Shown here one piece after another: positions 18,877-28,927 of a stretch of DNA of 40,076 nucleotides (positions are counted from its first letter, which is position 1; every line of letters begins with the position of its first letter). Source of the DNA: Madurella fahalii. Its lineage: Eukaryota > Ascomycota > Sordariomycetes > Sordariales. A program made the translations under genes and the position numbers. Location of the stretch: positions 1 through 40,076 of the forward strand of contig CM056961.1 in assembly GCA_029876055.1 (NCBI GenBank), in the 5' to 3' direction. The notes under the pieces are model-generated. The model was given only the letters and a program-made list of their open reading frames with translations, was not told the DNA's origin and searched no databases.

Positions 18877-19940
18877 TATTGTACAATTAGTTAAGGTAAT
18901 AATAATTTAATTGTTAAAGAGTAATAAAGTTTTTAGTCTTTAATCTCTAGTTTATAGTCTATAGTCTATAATCTATTTTTTTTTATTTTTCTTGCTTTGT
19001 GATATCTAATTTTACATATGACTAAATCATATATATATATATTGTTGACGCTGTGTGTAATATGGTATATATATAGGTAAAGCTATGTAAGAGAAAGATA
19101 ATTACTTATATAACTTTTAAGGAAATAATATATATGCATTACATATTATTATATACTAATATGCAGTAGGGATTACCGCATATAATTTATAATTAGTACG
19201 TCAGTAGTGAGTACATCAGTATGTGAATATATATATAAGTGAGCGTGTAAATAAATTAAATAATATATGTAAATCCTTCTCATATATTCAAGTACCCCCT
19301 AATAATATGAATAATATAAATTAATATGGATGCCCGCCCGCCCTGTTGCTTAAAGGCGTATGAATGATATATTGATATCCTTTAAATATATATGATCACT
19401 TGCTCGCTCTATAAATTTATAAATTTAATATGATAAGGATAAAAACTAAGGTTATATATATATTATAACTGGCTGCTAGACAAAAATGATCTAAGTCACT
19501 AAAAAGTATGTCAAAAACAGGATAAAGTCTTTTAATGCTAGGGCTAGGCTAAGCTAGAAGAGTTAGGGGGAGGGTGGGTTCGCTTAGTACAAAGCTTGCT
19601 TACTTGCTTCTCAAATTAAACTTAAAGATTTTTTTTAGTTGTAATAGAGTTTTGAGGTGAAAATCTAATTTTTTTTAATATCTTTAAAAATATTATATAT
19701 TTAAAATATATAAATATCTAGTTGTTTTTGACATATAAAAATTTTAAAATTTTAAAAATTAGAAAATTAAAAATTAATAAGTGATGTAATTAATAGCTAT
19801 ACTATTTTCAAAAAAATTTTATATGAGACAAATATAATATTTCTTTTTTGAAAAAAGTGATTATGTTAACCATAATATTAATATAAAATAGTTAGTTTGA
19901 GTTTTATGACTATATGTTCTATATTTATATCTACCAATAA
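18877..19940. other. Longest gene-free spacer (about 1.06 kb)
   Basis: No gene seen. It holds AT-rich dinucleotide runs, small GC patches (GCCCGCCCGCCC near 19332; GAGTTAGGGGGAGGGTGGGT near 19559) and the 21-nt repeat at 19776-19796 shared with the rns leader. It could hold an origin or promoter, but nothing specific is recognised. Confidence 0.5.
19776..19796 (+). repeat. 21-nt dispersed repeat (partner 2501-2521)
   Basis: Identical to the element before rns. The A-rich sequence preceding it is also similar. Confidence 0.75.
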
Positions 19941-20012
19941 AGTATGTTAGCCTAATGGTAAGGCATAGTATTACGGCTACTACTATTATGAGTTCAAGTC
20001 TCATACATGCTT
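19941..20012 (+). tRNA. trnR: tRNA-Arg (ACG)
   Basis: Acceptor AGTATGT pairs with ACATGCT; anticodon arm TAGTA TTACGGC TACTA. Confidence 0.92.
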
Positions 20013-20140
20013 CTTCAAGGTATTATAGTTAGCTGGCTATTTATAAGTTTTGATCAACATATACAATAAAGATCTGATCTTTAGAGTTACAGTAATAATA
20101 CTTATTATCTTTTATAAAAGTTTATTATTAAAAAAATTTC

Positions 20141-20213
20141 TTCTCATTAGCTCAATTGGTAGAGCAGAATACTTCTAATATTCTGGTTTTTAGTTCGAAT
20201 CTAAAATGAGAAT
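20141..20213 (+). tRNA. trnR: tRNA-Arg (TCT)
   Basis: Acceptor TTCTCAT pairs perfectly with ATGAGAA; anticodon arm GAATA CTTCTAA TATTC. Confidence 0.94.
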
Positions 20214-20292
20214 TCTTATATAAAAGTTATGATATTAAAAATAGTTAAAAAATAAATATTTACTTTATCTTGTAATAGGATGATCTAACGTA

Positions 20293-20475
20293 ACAGGAGA
20301 TATATTATAGTGGAGGATATCACTGATAAAGCGGGTATAGGAGGCTTTATCCTTACGCTGACTACGACTAAATAATATTATTAGTGCTATAGCGTATGGT
20401 TGTTTGTAAAATAATTTAAGTCTTTTATAAAATATTATAATGAATATTACCTTGATACTTTTTTTAATAGGAATC
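20293..20475 (+). repeat. nad4L leader and first codons (copied before nad1)
   Basis: ACAGGAGATATATTATAGTG and the following sequence to about 20352, and a second block about 20408-20475 covering the nad4L start, recur at 35441-35634. The middle part differs. Confidence 0.88.
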
Positions 20476-20709
20476 TTAGGATTCGTTTTGAATAGAAAAA
20501 ATATTATATTAATGCTTATTTCTATAGAAATAATGCTATTATCTATAACATTCCTAATATTAGTAAGTTCACTTAATATGGATGACATTATTGGCCAAAC
20601 TTATGCTATTTACATAATAGTAGTAGCAGGTGCAGAATCTGCTATAGGTTTAGGTATTCTGGTTGCTTTCTATAGATTAAGAGGAAGTATAGCAATGGAA
20701 TATAAATAA
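20440..20709 (+). CDS. nad4L: NADH dehydrogenase subunit 4L
   Basis: Small complex I membrane subunit of 89 residues with three transmembrane helices: MNITLILFLIGILGFVLNRK, NIILMLISIEIMLLSITFLI and QTYAIYIIVVAGAESAIGLG, with the two conserved buried Glu residues. The stop TAA at 20707-20709 overlaps the nad5 ATG by one base (TAATG), the classic fungal nad4L-nad5 coupling for stop-restart translation. Confidence 0.97.
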   Translation: MNITLILFLIGILGFVLNRKNIILMLISIEIMLLSITFLILVSSLNMDDIIGQTYAIYIIVVAGAESAIGLGILVAFYRLRGSIAMEYK

Positions 20710-21638
20710 TGTATTTAAGTATAATAATCTTACCTTTATTAGGATGTATAGTATCTGGCTTTTTTGGTAGAAAAGTTGGGATTAGAGGTGCACAATTAAT
20801 TACATCTTCGTGTGTAATAATTACTACATTGTTGTCACTTATATGTTTTGTTGAAGTAGGTTTTAATAATATACCTGTGACTATAAATTTATTTAGATGA
20901 ATAGATAGTGAATGATTTAATATCAATTGAGGTTTTCTATTTGATAGTTTAACAGTATCAATGTTAATTCCAGTATTAATAATAAGTTCTTTAGTTCACA
21001 TTTACTCTATAAGTTATATGAGCAACGATCCACACATACAGAGATTCTTCAGCTACTTAAGCTTGTTTACTTTTATGATGATTATATTAGTTACAGGAAA
21101 TAATTATTTATTAATGTTTGTAGGTTGAGAAGGTGTAGGAGTTTGCTCATATCTACTAGTTAGTTTTTGGTTTACTAGAATAGCGGCTAATCAAAGTTCT
21201 ATCTCTGCCTTTTTAGCTAACAGGGTAGGGGACTGTTTTGTAGTAATAGGTATGTTTGCTACATTATGATCTTTAGGTAATTTAGATTATAGTACAGTAT
21301 TTTCATTAGCCCCTTATATTAATAGTGATGTGATTAGTTTTATAGGTATATGTTTATTAATAGGAGCTATGGCTAAAAGTTCTCAAGTTGGTCTTCATAT
21401 TTGATTACCTATGGCAATGGAAGGTCCTACTCCCGTATCAGCATTAATACATGCAGCTACTATGGTAACTGCTGGTGTATACTTATTAATGCGTAGTTCA
21501 CCTTTAATTGAATATAGTAATACAGTATTACTATTATGTTTATGATTAGGTGCGATAACTACTGTATTTAGCTCTCTTATTGGTCTATTTCAACAAGACA
21601 TAAAGAAAGTTATAGCCTATTCTACAATGAGTCAATTG
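20709..21638 (+). CDS. nad5: NADH dehydrogenase subunit 5, exon 1
   Basis: First 310 codons of the large antiporter-like subunit at the distal end of the complex I membrane arm. It shows MFVGWEGVGVCSYLLVSFWF, then FLANRVGDCFVVIGM, the core MAKSSQVGLHIWLPMAMEGP with TPVSALIHAATMVTAGVYL, and QQDIKKVIAYSTMSQL at the exon end. It starts on the ATG overlapping the nad4L stop. The frame runs without a stop into the intron, producing an exon-intron fused ORF. The exon end at 21638 (after TTG) is set by codon phase and a G at the intron end. A boundary one base earlier would give the more usual T. Confidence 0.95.
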
Positions 21639-22865
21639 GCTCGAGAATATATCGTGTATTTAGATGTATTCAGGTATCAAACTGTTTGCGTAGAAGTTAT
21701 ATTTATATGGAATATAATTATAGCCAATTCGCAGATAACCAAAGCTCGTGATTATTTATGCCACCTGTGCAGTAACCATAATCACTATAATTTCAAGTTT
21801 TTTAATTCATCTACCGTTATTAGGTTATACCTGTACATTATGTATATGTTAATAGGATGAAAATTTGAAATTATTAGTAAGTTAGTAGGAATCTCAGAGG
21901 CCATACGTTTGATATTAGTCTTTATTAAATTAAAATTAATTAATTTAATGTCAAAATTATTTATCATTGTGCATAATGGATATACTACGCACGTTCCGCC
22001 TAAAAAACACATAAATAAACCTTCACTTAAATTACCTTTATTAAACAATAGATATTGCTACTTAGTATTTAGTAGAAAAATGTCTACAAGTATAAATACT
22101 AATAGTTTAGATGGCTATGCTAGATGTGCTAAAAATGTATATTACAATTCCAAAAGTAAATCTCTTGCATTTAGGCAATGGTTAGCTGGATTAGTTGATG
22201 GAGATGGTTACTTTTCATCACCTAAAAATGGATATAACAAGTTTGAAATAACTATGGATGCTAAGGATAAAAAAGTTTTAGATTTAATAAAACTTAAATA
22301 TGGTGGATCTGTAAAACAAATTTCAAATGGCCATGCATTTAAATATAAATTAAGAAATAAAACACGTTTAATTCAATTAATAAAAGATATAAATGGATTA
22401 ATTAGAAATCCTACACGTCTATTACAAATGAATAAGTTATGCATAAAATTTAATATAAATTTAAAGTATTCTCACAATCTTACATTTGATAATGGGTGAC
22501 TTAGTGGGTTTATTGATAGTGATGGTTCAATTTATTATAAAGAGTCCTCAGGACAAGTTTTTATTAGTATATCTCAAAAAAATAAATACTTATTAGAACC
22601 CTTAATTCATATCTATGGAGGGAGAGTAGAAATTTCTGGACCTAAAATAGAAGCATTTAAATATGTTATTTATAGAAAGAATCAATTATTCTATTTAATA
22701 GATAATTATTTTAGTAAATATCCTTTAATGACAAAAAAAATGAAGAGAATTAATCTAATAAAACAATTTTATTTAGTGAGATTAAATAAAGACGAAGAGG
22801 GCGGAACCGAAAAATTGAATGAATGAGTTAAATTCAAAGATAAATGAGAAAAATATCAAGATTAA
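21639..22865 (+). CDS. LAGLIDADG homing endonuclease/maturase, fused to nad5 exon 1
   Basis: Intron-encoded DNA endonuclease that spreads the intron, possibly also aiding splicing. It is 408 codons in frame with nad5 exon 1; TGA at 21858 and 22497 is read as Trp. Motif 1 is LAGLVDGDGYF (22182 onward) and motif 2 is LSGFIDSDGSI (22500 onward), about 106 residues apart, each with its catalytic Asp, so a double-motif monomeric type. A typical fungal run NSLDGYARCAKNVYYNSKSK precedes motif 1. Processing near RKMSTS (22074 onward) or internal starts at 21948 or 22080 could free the enzyme. Both motifs are intact, so it may be active. Confidence 0.9.
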
Positions 22866-22937
22866 TAAAGAAATGGTCCAATATAATACTACAAATATTT
22901 TTTTTTAATAAATCTACTATAAAGTTGTGAGTTATTA

Positions 22938-23020
22938 AACCTATATACCTTTTCGTTATTTATTTAACGCCAATGTTTTTTTTATATAAAATATTTTCTT
23001 ACTTTTTTTATTAAAATATA
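22938..23020 (+). repeat. Copy of the atp8 leader
   Basis: CTATATACCTTTTCGTTATT and the following sequence up to the start codon match 39073-39155 with a few small indels. The similarity stops at the ATG in both places. It includes the small palindrome CGTTATTTATTTAACG. Confidence 0.92.
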
Positions 23021-23713
23021 ATGATACAAAATTTTTTAACTCTATTAAATACGTCGACATTTGCGACACCCATATTTACTGGTTGTAGTTTACCTATAAA
23101 TGTTATACCCTTTCCTTTAATTAGTATTAATCCTAATATTGATATTATTAGCATTATTAAAAATAGCCTTAATAACTCATGCGGTTATATTCAAGAACTT
23201 ATTGATATAATAAAAAATATCCTAATTAACCCTGGAAGTCAAGGTTTAGAAGTAGTTGCACTTATTATTTTATCTAGTATAATAGTAGTAAGTTTAGGTT
23301 TAACAATTCTACCTATGTTAAGACCTATCCAACCACCCAAATGGACAGTACCGGGAATGCCTAATGATATCTCAGATCAAATGCGAGAAAAACTTGAACG
23401 AATAGCTCGAGGAGTACCCGAAAGAGGACAATTAATACCTCTACATGGTCCTCCTATTCAACGGGGAGGCTTACCAACAATACCGGTTAGTAAGCCAGTA
23501 GGCTTTGATCAATGAACAACGGAACAAAAAGAGGCATGGATCGGAAGAGAAAAAGAGGAATTAATTAGAAAATATGGTAATGTGGAATTGCGGCTGATAC
23601 CCACTAATCGACCTCGGCTTCCTGCTCCTGTTCCTGTGGAGGCACCTATAGATCCTAGTCCTCCTATTTCTGCCGAAATTCCTTTTCCGGATCCAGGTTT
23701 AAAAAATAAATAA
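23021..23713 (+). CDS. Hypothetical membrane protein behind an atp8-type leader
   Basis: Unknown protein of 230 residues, ATG 23021 to TAA 23711, with one TGA-Trp at 23513. It has a moderately hydrophobic N-terminal part, a clear transmembrane segment at about residues 77-99 (LEVVALIILSSIIVVSLGLT), then a soluble tail rich in Pro, Arg and Glu (ILPMLRPIQPPKW; DQMREKLERIARGVPERGQL; Pro-rich end). The ATG occupies exactly the position of the atp8 ATG behind the copied leader. It sits in the 3' part of the nad5 intron and is not in the nad5 frame. The coding part is less AT-rich than the spacers. No family recognised. Confidence 0.72.
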
Positions 23714-23796
23714 AATTTTATGTGTATTTAATAACGGCAATTTAGTTAATTACTAAAAAAAAATAAAAATTTTATGTGTATTTAATAACGGCAATT
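23711..23796. repeat. Tandem 31-nt units, inverted copy after atp8
   Basis: AAAATTTTATGTGTATTTAA plus TAACGGCAATT occurs at 23712-23742 and 23766-23796. From about 23734 to 23792 it is the reverse complement of about 39423-39485, perfect for about 40 nt at 23753-23792. Confidence 0.88.
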
Positions 23797-23797
23797 G

Positions 23798-25636
23798 GGA
23801 ATGATGGTTATGGCAGTAGGTTTATCATCTTATAATATAGCATTATTTCACTTAATAAATCATGCATTTTATAAAGCATTATTGTTTTTAGGAGCTGGTA
23901 GTGTTATACATGCTGTAGCTGATAATCAAGATTTTAGAAAATTCGGGGGATTAATAAGTTATCTACCTTTAACATATTCTGTTATGTTAATAGCAAGTCT
24001 AAGCTTAGTAGCTTTCCCTTTTATGACTGGTTTTTATAGTAAAGATTTCATTCTAGAATCTGCTTATGGACAATTTAGTTTTTCTGGAGTAGCTGTATAT
24101 ATAATAGCTACTATTGGTGCAATATTTACAACTTTATATTCTGTGAAAGTGTTATATTTAACTTTCATAGCTAACCCTAATGGTCCTAGAACTTATTATA
24201 GTCTTCCTGTTGATAACTTGTTTAGTAATACTAAAAGTTATAAACCTGCCCATGAAGGTGACTTATTTTTAAGTTTACCTTTAATTATATTAGCCTTATT
24301 TTCTATATTCTTTGGTTTTATTACCAAAGATATATTTATAGGTTTAGGGTCTAACTTCTTTGTAGATAATAGCTTATTTATTCATCCTATTCATGAAATA
24401 ATGATAGATACTGAATTTGCTGTACCTGTCTTATTCAAATTATTACCTTTTATATTTACTATATCTTTTAGTATAATAGCCTTAACTTTATCTGAATTAT
24501 TATCTGAGTTGGTTATTTATTTTAAATTATCTAGATTAGGTTATAATATTTTTGGTTTCTTTAATCAAAGATTTTTAATTGAATTTTTTTATAATAAATA
24601 TATTACAAATTTAATTCTTAATTTAGGAGGACAAATTACTAAGATTTTAGATAAAGGTAGTATAGAGTTATTTGGACCTTTTGGTTTAGAAAAAGGCTTA
24701 GTAAGATTAAGTAAAAACATATCATATTTAAGTACAAGTCATGTAACAACTTATGCATTGTATATTTTAGTAGGTTTTATTACATATTTATTATATTATT
24801 CTTCACAGCTTGATTTATGTTTAACTTTAATAATTCTATTACTAATGATAGGCAATAGTGATAGTAGCGCTAATAGCAACGATAGCAGCAGCGATAGCGA
24901 TAGAGAAATAAATTATAATAATAATTATAATAAACAACCAATTAAAAATTCTATAATTCATATACATAATCAAAAAATGATGTTTTCTACATCTACTACT
25001 TTTTTATATGCGGATAATAATAACAATAATGATAATGATAATAATAATAATAATATAAATTCTGGTTCTAACTATGAATCTGATAGTGATTCTAGTTCTG
25101 GGTATGGAACTGATTCTAATCGTTCATATTTTGAAGAAGGTGCGGATGCTATGTTTGGCCACCCTGTTAGAGATATTCCAGAAGATCATCTTCGTAGATA
25201 TATTCATGACACACGTGATATAGTAAGTAACCCTTGAAAAGCTGGTGTAGAGCGTCCTGAGGATCGTGATTCCTATCTAGAACTTGTAGGCCGTCATAGA
25301 GAGTTAACTGAAGAATTAAGAAGACGGAAAGACGAAGGTATAATTCCAGATAGTAGTAGTCCTTCTGAAGTTAGTTTAGTTGAAGATAACTCAGTAGAAG
25401 ATGATGTTTCAAGAAGATCAGATAATGGTAAAGATGGTGATAATTCAGGTGCTGGAAGCTTTTCTGGAGGTAATAGTGGTAACGGTTCATCTTCAACTAA
25501 CAAACGAAATTTTGAAGGGTATGATGATAATAAATCTGCTGATACTCAACCATCTGAATCTAAAAGATTCAAACAAGATTCAAATGATATTACTGGTGAT
25601 ACAGAACCTTTCGATTTTGGAGGAGGTGATGACTAA
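23798..25636 (+). CDS. nad5: NADH dehydrogenase subunit 5, exon 2, with long C-terminal extension
   Basis: Residues 311 to about 662 are normal Nad5: GMMVMAVGLSSYNIALFHLI, NHAFYKALLFLGAGSVIHA, then FMTGFYSKDFILESAYG and the last helices near FITYLLYYSSQLDL. The frame then continues to TAA at 25634, adding about 260 residues of Ser/Asn/Asp low complexity (NSDSSANSNDSSSDSD; a long Asn/Asp run), a charged helical stretch (YLELVGRHRELTEELRRRKD) and a Gly/Ser tail ending FDFGGGDD. TGA at 25235 is read as Trp. Total Nad5 would be 922 residues against about 650-720 usually. The motif KMMFSTST at 24974 may mark where the added ORF begins. Whether the extension stays on the protein is unknown. Confidence 0.9.
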
Positions 25637-26613
25637 TTTTAGTTATAGTTTTGGATGTATGTTTTTAGTAAAACTAGATTTATACTCCCTGCTGCTTTCC
25701 TGCCTGCTATCCTGTGAATATTATGATTAAATCATTATCCTTATTGGATATATTATTTATATAATATAGTAGTGATTTTATCTTGGTAGTTATACGCTAA
25801 TAAAGAGCCCTGGTTCTTTTATAGCTTATTTATATTATAATTATGTATGATACATAAACAAATATGATATATTATATATGGTGCTATATTTAAAATAAGT
25901 CTACAAATAGATTAGAATATATAAGTGATTATACCCTAACAGTATAGGTGTAAGTTAGGATGAATATAATTTTTATCTAGGAAAAGTAAAAAAAGGGTTT
26001 TCTAACCTAATTATATTAATAGTTAAAATATTCAACCAATGGGATCTATTTATTCTTAATCAAAAAAAAAATGGAATTAACTTTATTTAATAAAGTGTGG
26101 GTTAGTTAACTCTGTTATGGCTATGGTTATGATGATGGTTATGGTAATAGTGCTATGGTTATAGTGGATAGGCTATTACTTACTATATATTACGCTAGTG
26201 TAGCTAGCTGGTTGCTAGTCTAAATCCATACTTTATAATTAAATAAGTTGATTAGTGTATATTAATTAAGAATATAATTCTTAATTGTAATAAATATATG
26301 GGTAAGTGGTGGGTAGTGATGATTAAGATAAGATAGTTAATCGAGTTAATAAATATACGGGTAAGTGTAGGTGGTGGGAGCAAATATGTATAGTTAGTCG
26401 CGTATACTATTTGTATTTGTGCAGTATTACATACAACACGATGCAGTATAATTATAAATTTAATCTATAGTAGATTAATATTATAGTTAAAAACTAATAT
26501 TAAAGATAATAGTATATTATTATAAAGTCATAGAATGTAGTAAGATGGTTTTGTTTTATTTGGTTTAATGATCTTTATTTATTTTTATCTTTTTTTTTAT
26601 TAAAAATCATACA
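25637..26613. other. Spacer between nad5 and cob (about 980 nt)
   Basis: No gene seen. It holds a TATGGTTATGG-type simple repeat at about 26117-26165 and two related stretches with GGGTAAGTGGTGGG and GGGTAAGTGTAGGTGGTGGG near 26298 and 26358. A short stretch at 25669-25704 reads LDLYSLLLSCLL, weakly like the end of normal Nad5 (LDLCLTLIILLL), and may be a displaced remnant. Confidence 0.5.
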
Positions 26614-27789
26614 ATGAGAATATTAAAAAGTCATCCTTTATTAAAATTAGTAAATTCGTATCTTATTGATGCATCACAACCAAGCAACATAAGCTATTTA
26701 TGAAATTTTGGTTCTTTATTATTACTTTGCTTAGTTATACAAATTATAACAGGTGTAACTTTAGCAATGCACTATAGTCCTAATGTATTAGAAGCTTTTA
26801 ATTCTATAGAGCATATTATGCGTGATGTAAATAATGGATGATTAGTACGTTATTTACATAGTAATACAGCTTCAGCTTTCTTTTTCTTAGTATATTTACA
26901 TATAGGAAGAGGAATGTATTATGGATCATATAGAGCACCTAGAACATTAGTATGAGCTATAGGTACAGTAATATTTATACTTATGATAGGAACAGCTTTC
27001 CTGGGTTATGTTTTACCCTATGGTCAAATGAGTTTATGAGGTGCTACAGTTATTACTAACCTTATAAGTGCTATTCCATGAATTGGACAAGATATTGTTG
27101 AGTTCATTTGAGGAGGTTTCTCTGTTAACAATGCTACTTTAAATAGATTTTTTGCTTTACATTATCTATTACCATTTATATTAGTTGCTTTAGTTTTAAT
27201 GCATTTAATCGCACTTCATGATACAGCAGGTTCAAGTAATCCTTTAGGTATTTCAGGTAATTATGATAGAATAACATTTGCTCCTTATTACTTATTTAAA
27301 GATTTAATAACTATTTTCATCTTTATATTTGTTTTAAGCTCATTTGTTTTCTTTATGCCTAATGTTTTAGGTGATAGTGAAAATTATATAATGGCAAATC
27401 CTATGCAAACACCAGCTGCGATTGTGCCTGAGTGATATCTTTTACCTTTTTATGCTATATTAAGATCTATACCTAATAAATTATTAGGTGTTATAGCTAT
27501 GTTTAGTGCAATATTAGCTATAATGTTATTACCTATAACAGATTTAGGTAGATCAAAAGGTTTACAATTTAGACCTTTAAGTAAATTTGCTTTCTGAGTT
27601 TTTGTGGTAAATTTCTTAATCTTAATGAAATTAGGGGCTTGTCATGTGGAGACTCCATTTATAGAACTAGGGCAATTAAGTACAGCTCTATACTTTGGTT
27701 ATTTTGTATTAATTGTGCCTGCAATTAGTTTAATTGAGAATACTTTAATGGATTTAGCTTTAGTTGATCCGAGAAATTTTCGGTGGTAA
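26614..27789 (+). CDS. cob: Cytochrome b
   Basis: Di-heme core subunit of complex III, 391 residues, intronless. Heme-ligand histidines lie in RYLHSNTASAFFFLVYLHIG and ALHYLLPFILVALVLMHL, and the quinol-site PEWY is in AAIVPEWYLLPFYAILRSIP. Many TGA-Trp codons. The start is ATG 26614. The C-terminus reads LMDLALVDPRNFRW then TAA, and overlaps the next ORF by 26 nt in the +1 frame. A degraded second version of the terminal coding region (YFIVPVISLIKNICLDI) lies at 28452-28505, so the present C-terminus may have been supplied by an inserted element. Confidence 0.96.
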
Positions 27790-28419
27790 ATTATTACAAT
27801 TAACTAATAAAAATAAACTTAATGGAAGAAGTTTAACTTCTAAAAGATTCTTTAGTACTACTAGATCTAAAAATATGCCAGTAGAGGGGGCTCTTCTTAC
27901 AGCTACAGTTGCTACTACTTCTCTTATAGGAAGATTTATGGTTCCTTTATGTATGTCAGTTGTAGCTATAGCTGTGTATTTTTCATCAGATATCTTCTCT
28001 CCTGAACAAATTGATAATGTAGAGGAATTAAATAATTTATTTACTACACTTACATATCAATATACTAATATAGTACCTCAATTTACTGAAGTTGAATCTT
28101 CATTAGAAAATGCTATTTCAGAACTTAGATCTAATAACTTAACATCAGAGGATTATAGTAAAGTATTGACATTATATGACACTGCAACAAATTATGCAAA
28201 TAATCTTAAGGGTCTTTTTGATCGTCTAGGTGATATAATATGAAGTCTAAATAGACTGAGAGTAAATAATCCTGATTTAGATAGAATACATAATATTGCA
28301 GATTCTTTAAATACTCAAGTGCTTAGTTCACTTGCACCTATAATGTCAAAACTTACAGAGTTAGAATTAATTTTACAGGAATTGAATCCAAATTTTCACC
28401 CAAATCCATTTCGTCGTTA
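27764..28419 (+). CDS. Hypothetical protein overlapping the cob 3' end
   Basis: Unknown protein, 218 codons from TTG 27764 to TAG 28417, or from ATG 27875. A TGA at 28241 is read as Trp. It begins with a basic stretch (NKLNGRSLTSKRFFSTTRSK), then a transmembrane segment (LIGRFMVPLCMSVVAIAVYF, about residues 55-74), then a largely helical region (EVESSLENAISELRSNNL; LSSLAPIMSKLTELELILQE) ending FHPNPFRR. It is in the +1 frame of cob, so either it is translated from its own start after cob, or a +1 slip at the cob end would make a Cob fusion like those of nad5 and cox1. RFF-STT resembles a matrix-protease R-3 cleavage site. No family recognised. Confidence 0.7.
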
Positions 28420-28708
28420 GAAAAATTGTTTTTTTAATATTAAATTTACTGTACTTTATAGTACCTGTAATTAGCTTAATTAAGAACATTTGTCTAGACA
28501 TATAATGGATAAATAAGGATAAGACAATAATATTATAGGTTAATACCTGCTAGCTAATAAACTTTATAATCTGTTTAGTTTTAGGTCCATATTAGTCCAA
28601 GTCCTACCGCTTTGTTATTTTATTTCTGAATAAAAAATTATCAATATTATTATAATAATTATATTATAATAATATTGTATATATATATATTATATATATA
28701 TATATATA
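28420..28708. other. Spacer between the cob-linked ORF and trnC
   Basis: Apart from the cob remnant, only AT-rich sequence, with long TA dinucleotide runs at about 28677-28708. Confidence 0.5.
28452..28505 (+). pseudogene. Displaced remnant of the cob C-terminus
   Basis: Reads YFIVPVISLIKNICLDI and then a stop, against YFVLIVPAISLIENTLMDL at the end of the intact cob. About 11 of 17 residues are shared, with matching DNA around ATTAGCTTAATTAAGAAC. It sits directly after the overlapping ORF and has no start or upstream cob sequence. Confidence 0.75.
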
Positions 28709-28781
28709 AAGATTATGAAGTAAATGGTTTACACTTTGATTGCAAATCTTAAGTAATAGGTTCGATTCCTACATAATCTTA
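28709..28781 (+). tRNA. trnC: tRNA-Cys (GCA)
   Basis: Acceptor AAGATTA pairs perfectly with TAATCTT; anticodon loop TTGCAAA. Confidence 0.93.
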
Positions 28782-28927
28782 ATCGAATTTACTAATTATC
28801 TTAATAATATACGACGAGGTATCGTAATAGTAAGATAGATAAAAAATAAAAAAATATACGTACTGAGGATGCTAAACTCTGAGAACGCTATGGATCGTTA
28901 GATACAGCTAAAAATAAAGTTATATCT

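Larger units (their letters stand above)
21639..23797 (+). mobile_element. Group I intron in nad5 with an inserted ORF cassette
   Basis: Interrupts TMSQL/GMMVMAVGLSSYN, a common nad5 insertion site. CTCAGAGGCCATACG at 21893-21907 looks like the P7/R-S region and ATGGTCC at 22873-22879 can pair with GGCCAT, giving the core. A LAGLIDADG ORF lies between them. The sequence after the core is unusually long (about 900 nt) because it carries a second ORF flanked by an atp8-leader copy (22938-23020) and an inverted atp8-trailer copy (about 23734-23792). The last intron bases belong to that repeat, so the 3' splice site may have been rebuilt. Confidence 0.85.

Noticed and set aside
20265..20926. Open frames on - strand
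   Set aside because: Antisense to nad4L and nad5.
21785..22048. Open frame on - strand
   Set aside because: Antisense to the intron endonuclease ORF.
25294..25730. Open frames in other phases over the nad5 extension
   Set aside because: Shadows of the Ser/Gly-rich coding sequence; the nad5 frame explains it. The end of the + strand frame is only mentioned as a possible nad5 C-terminal remnant.
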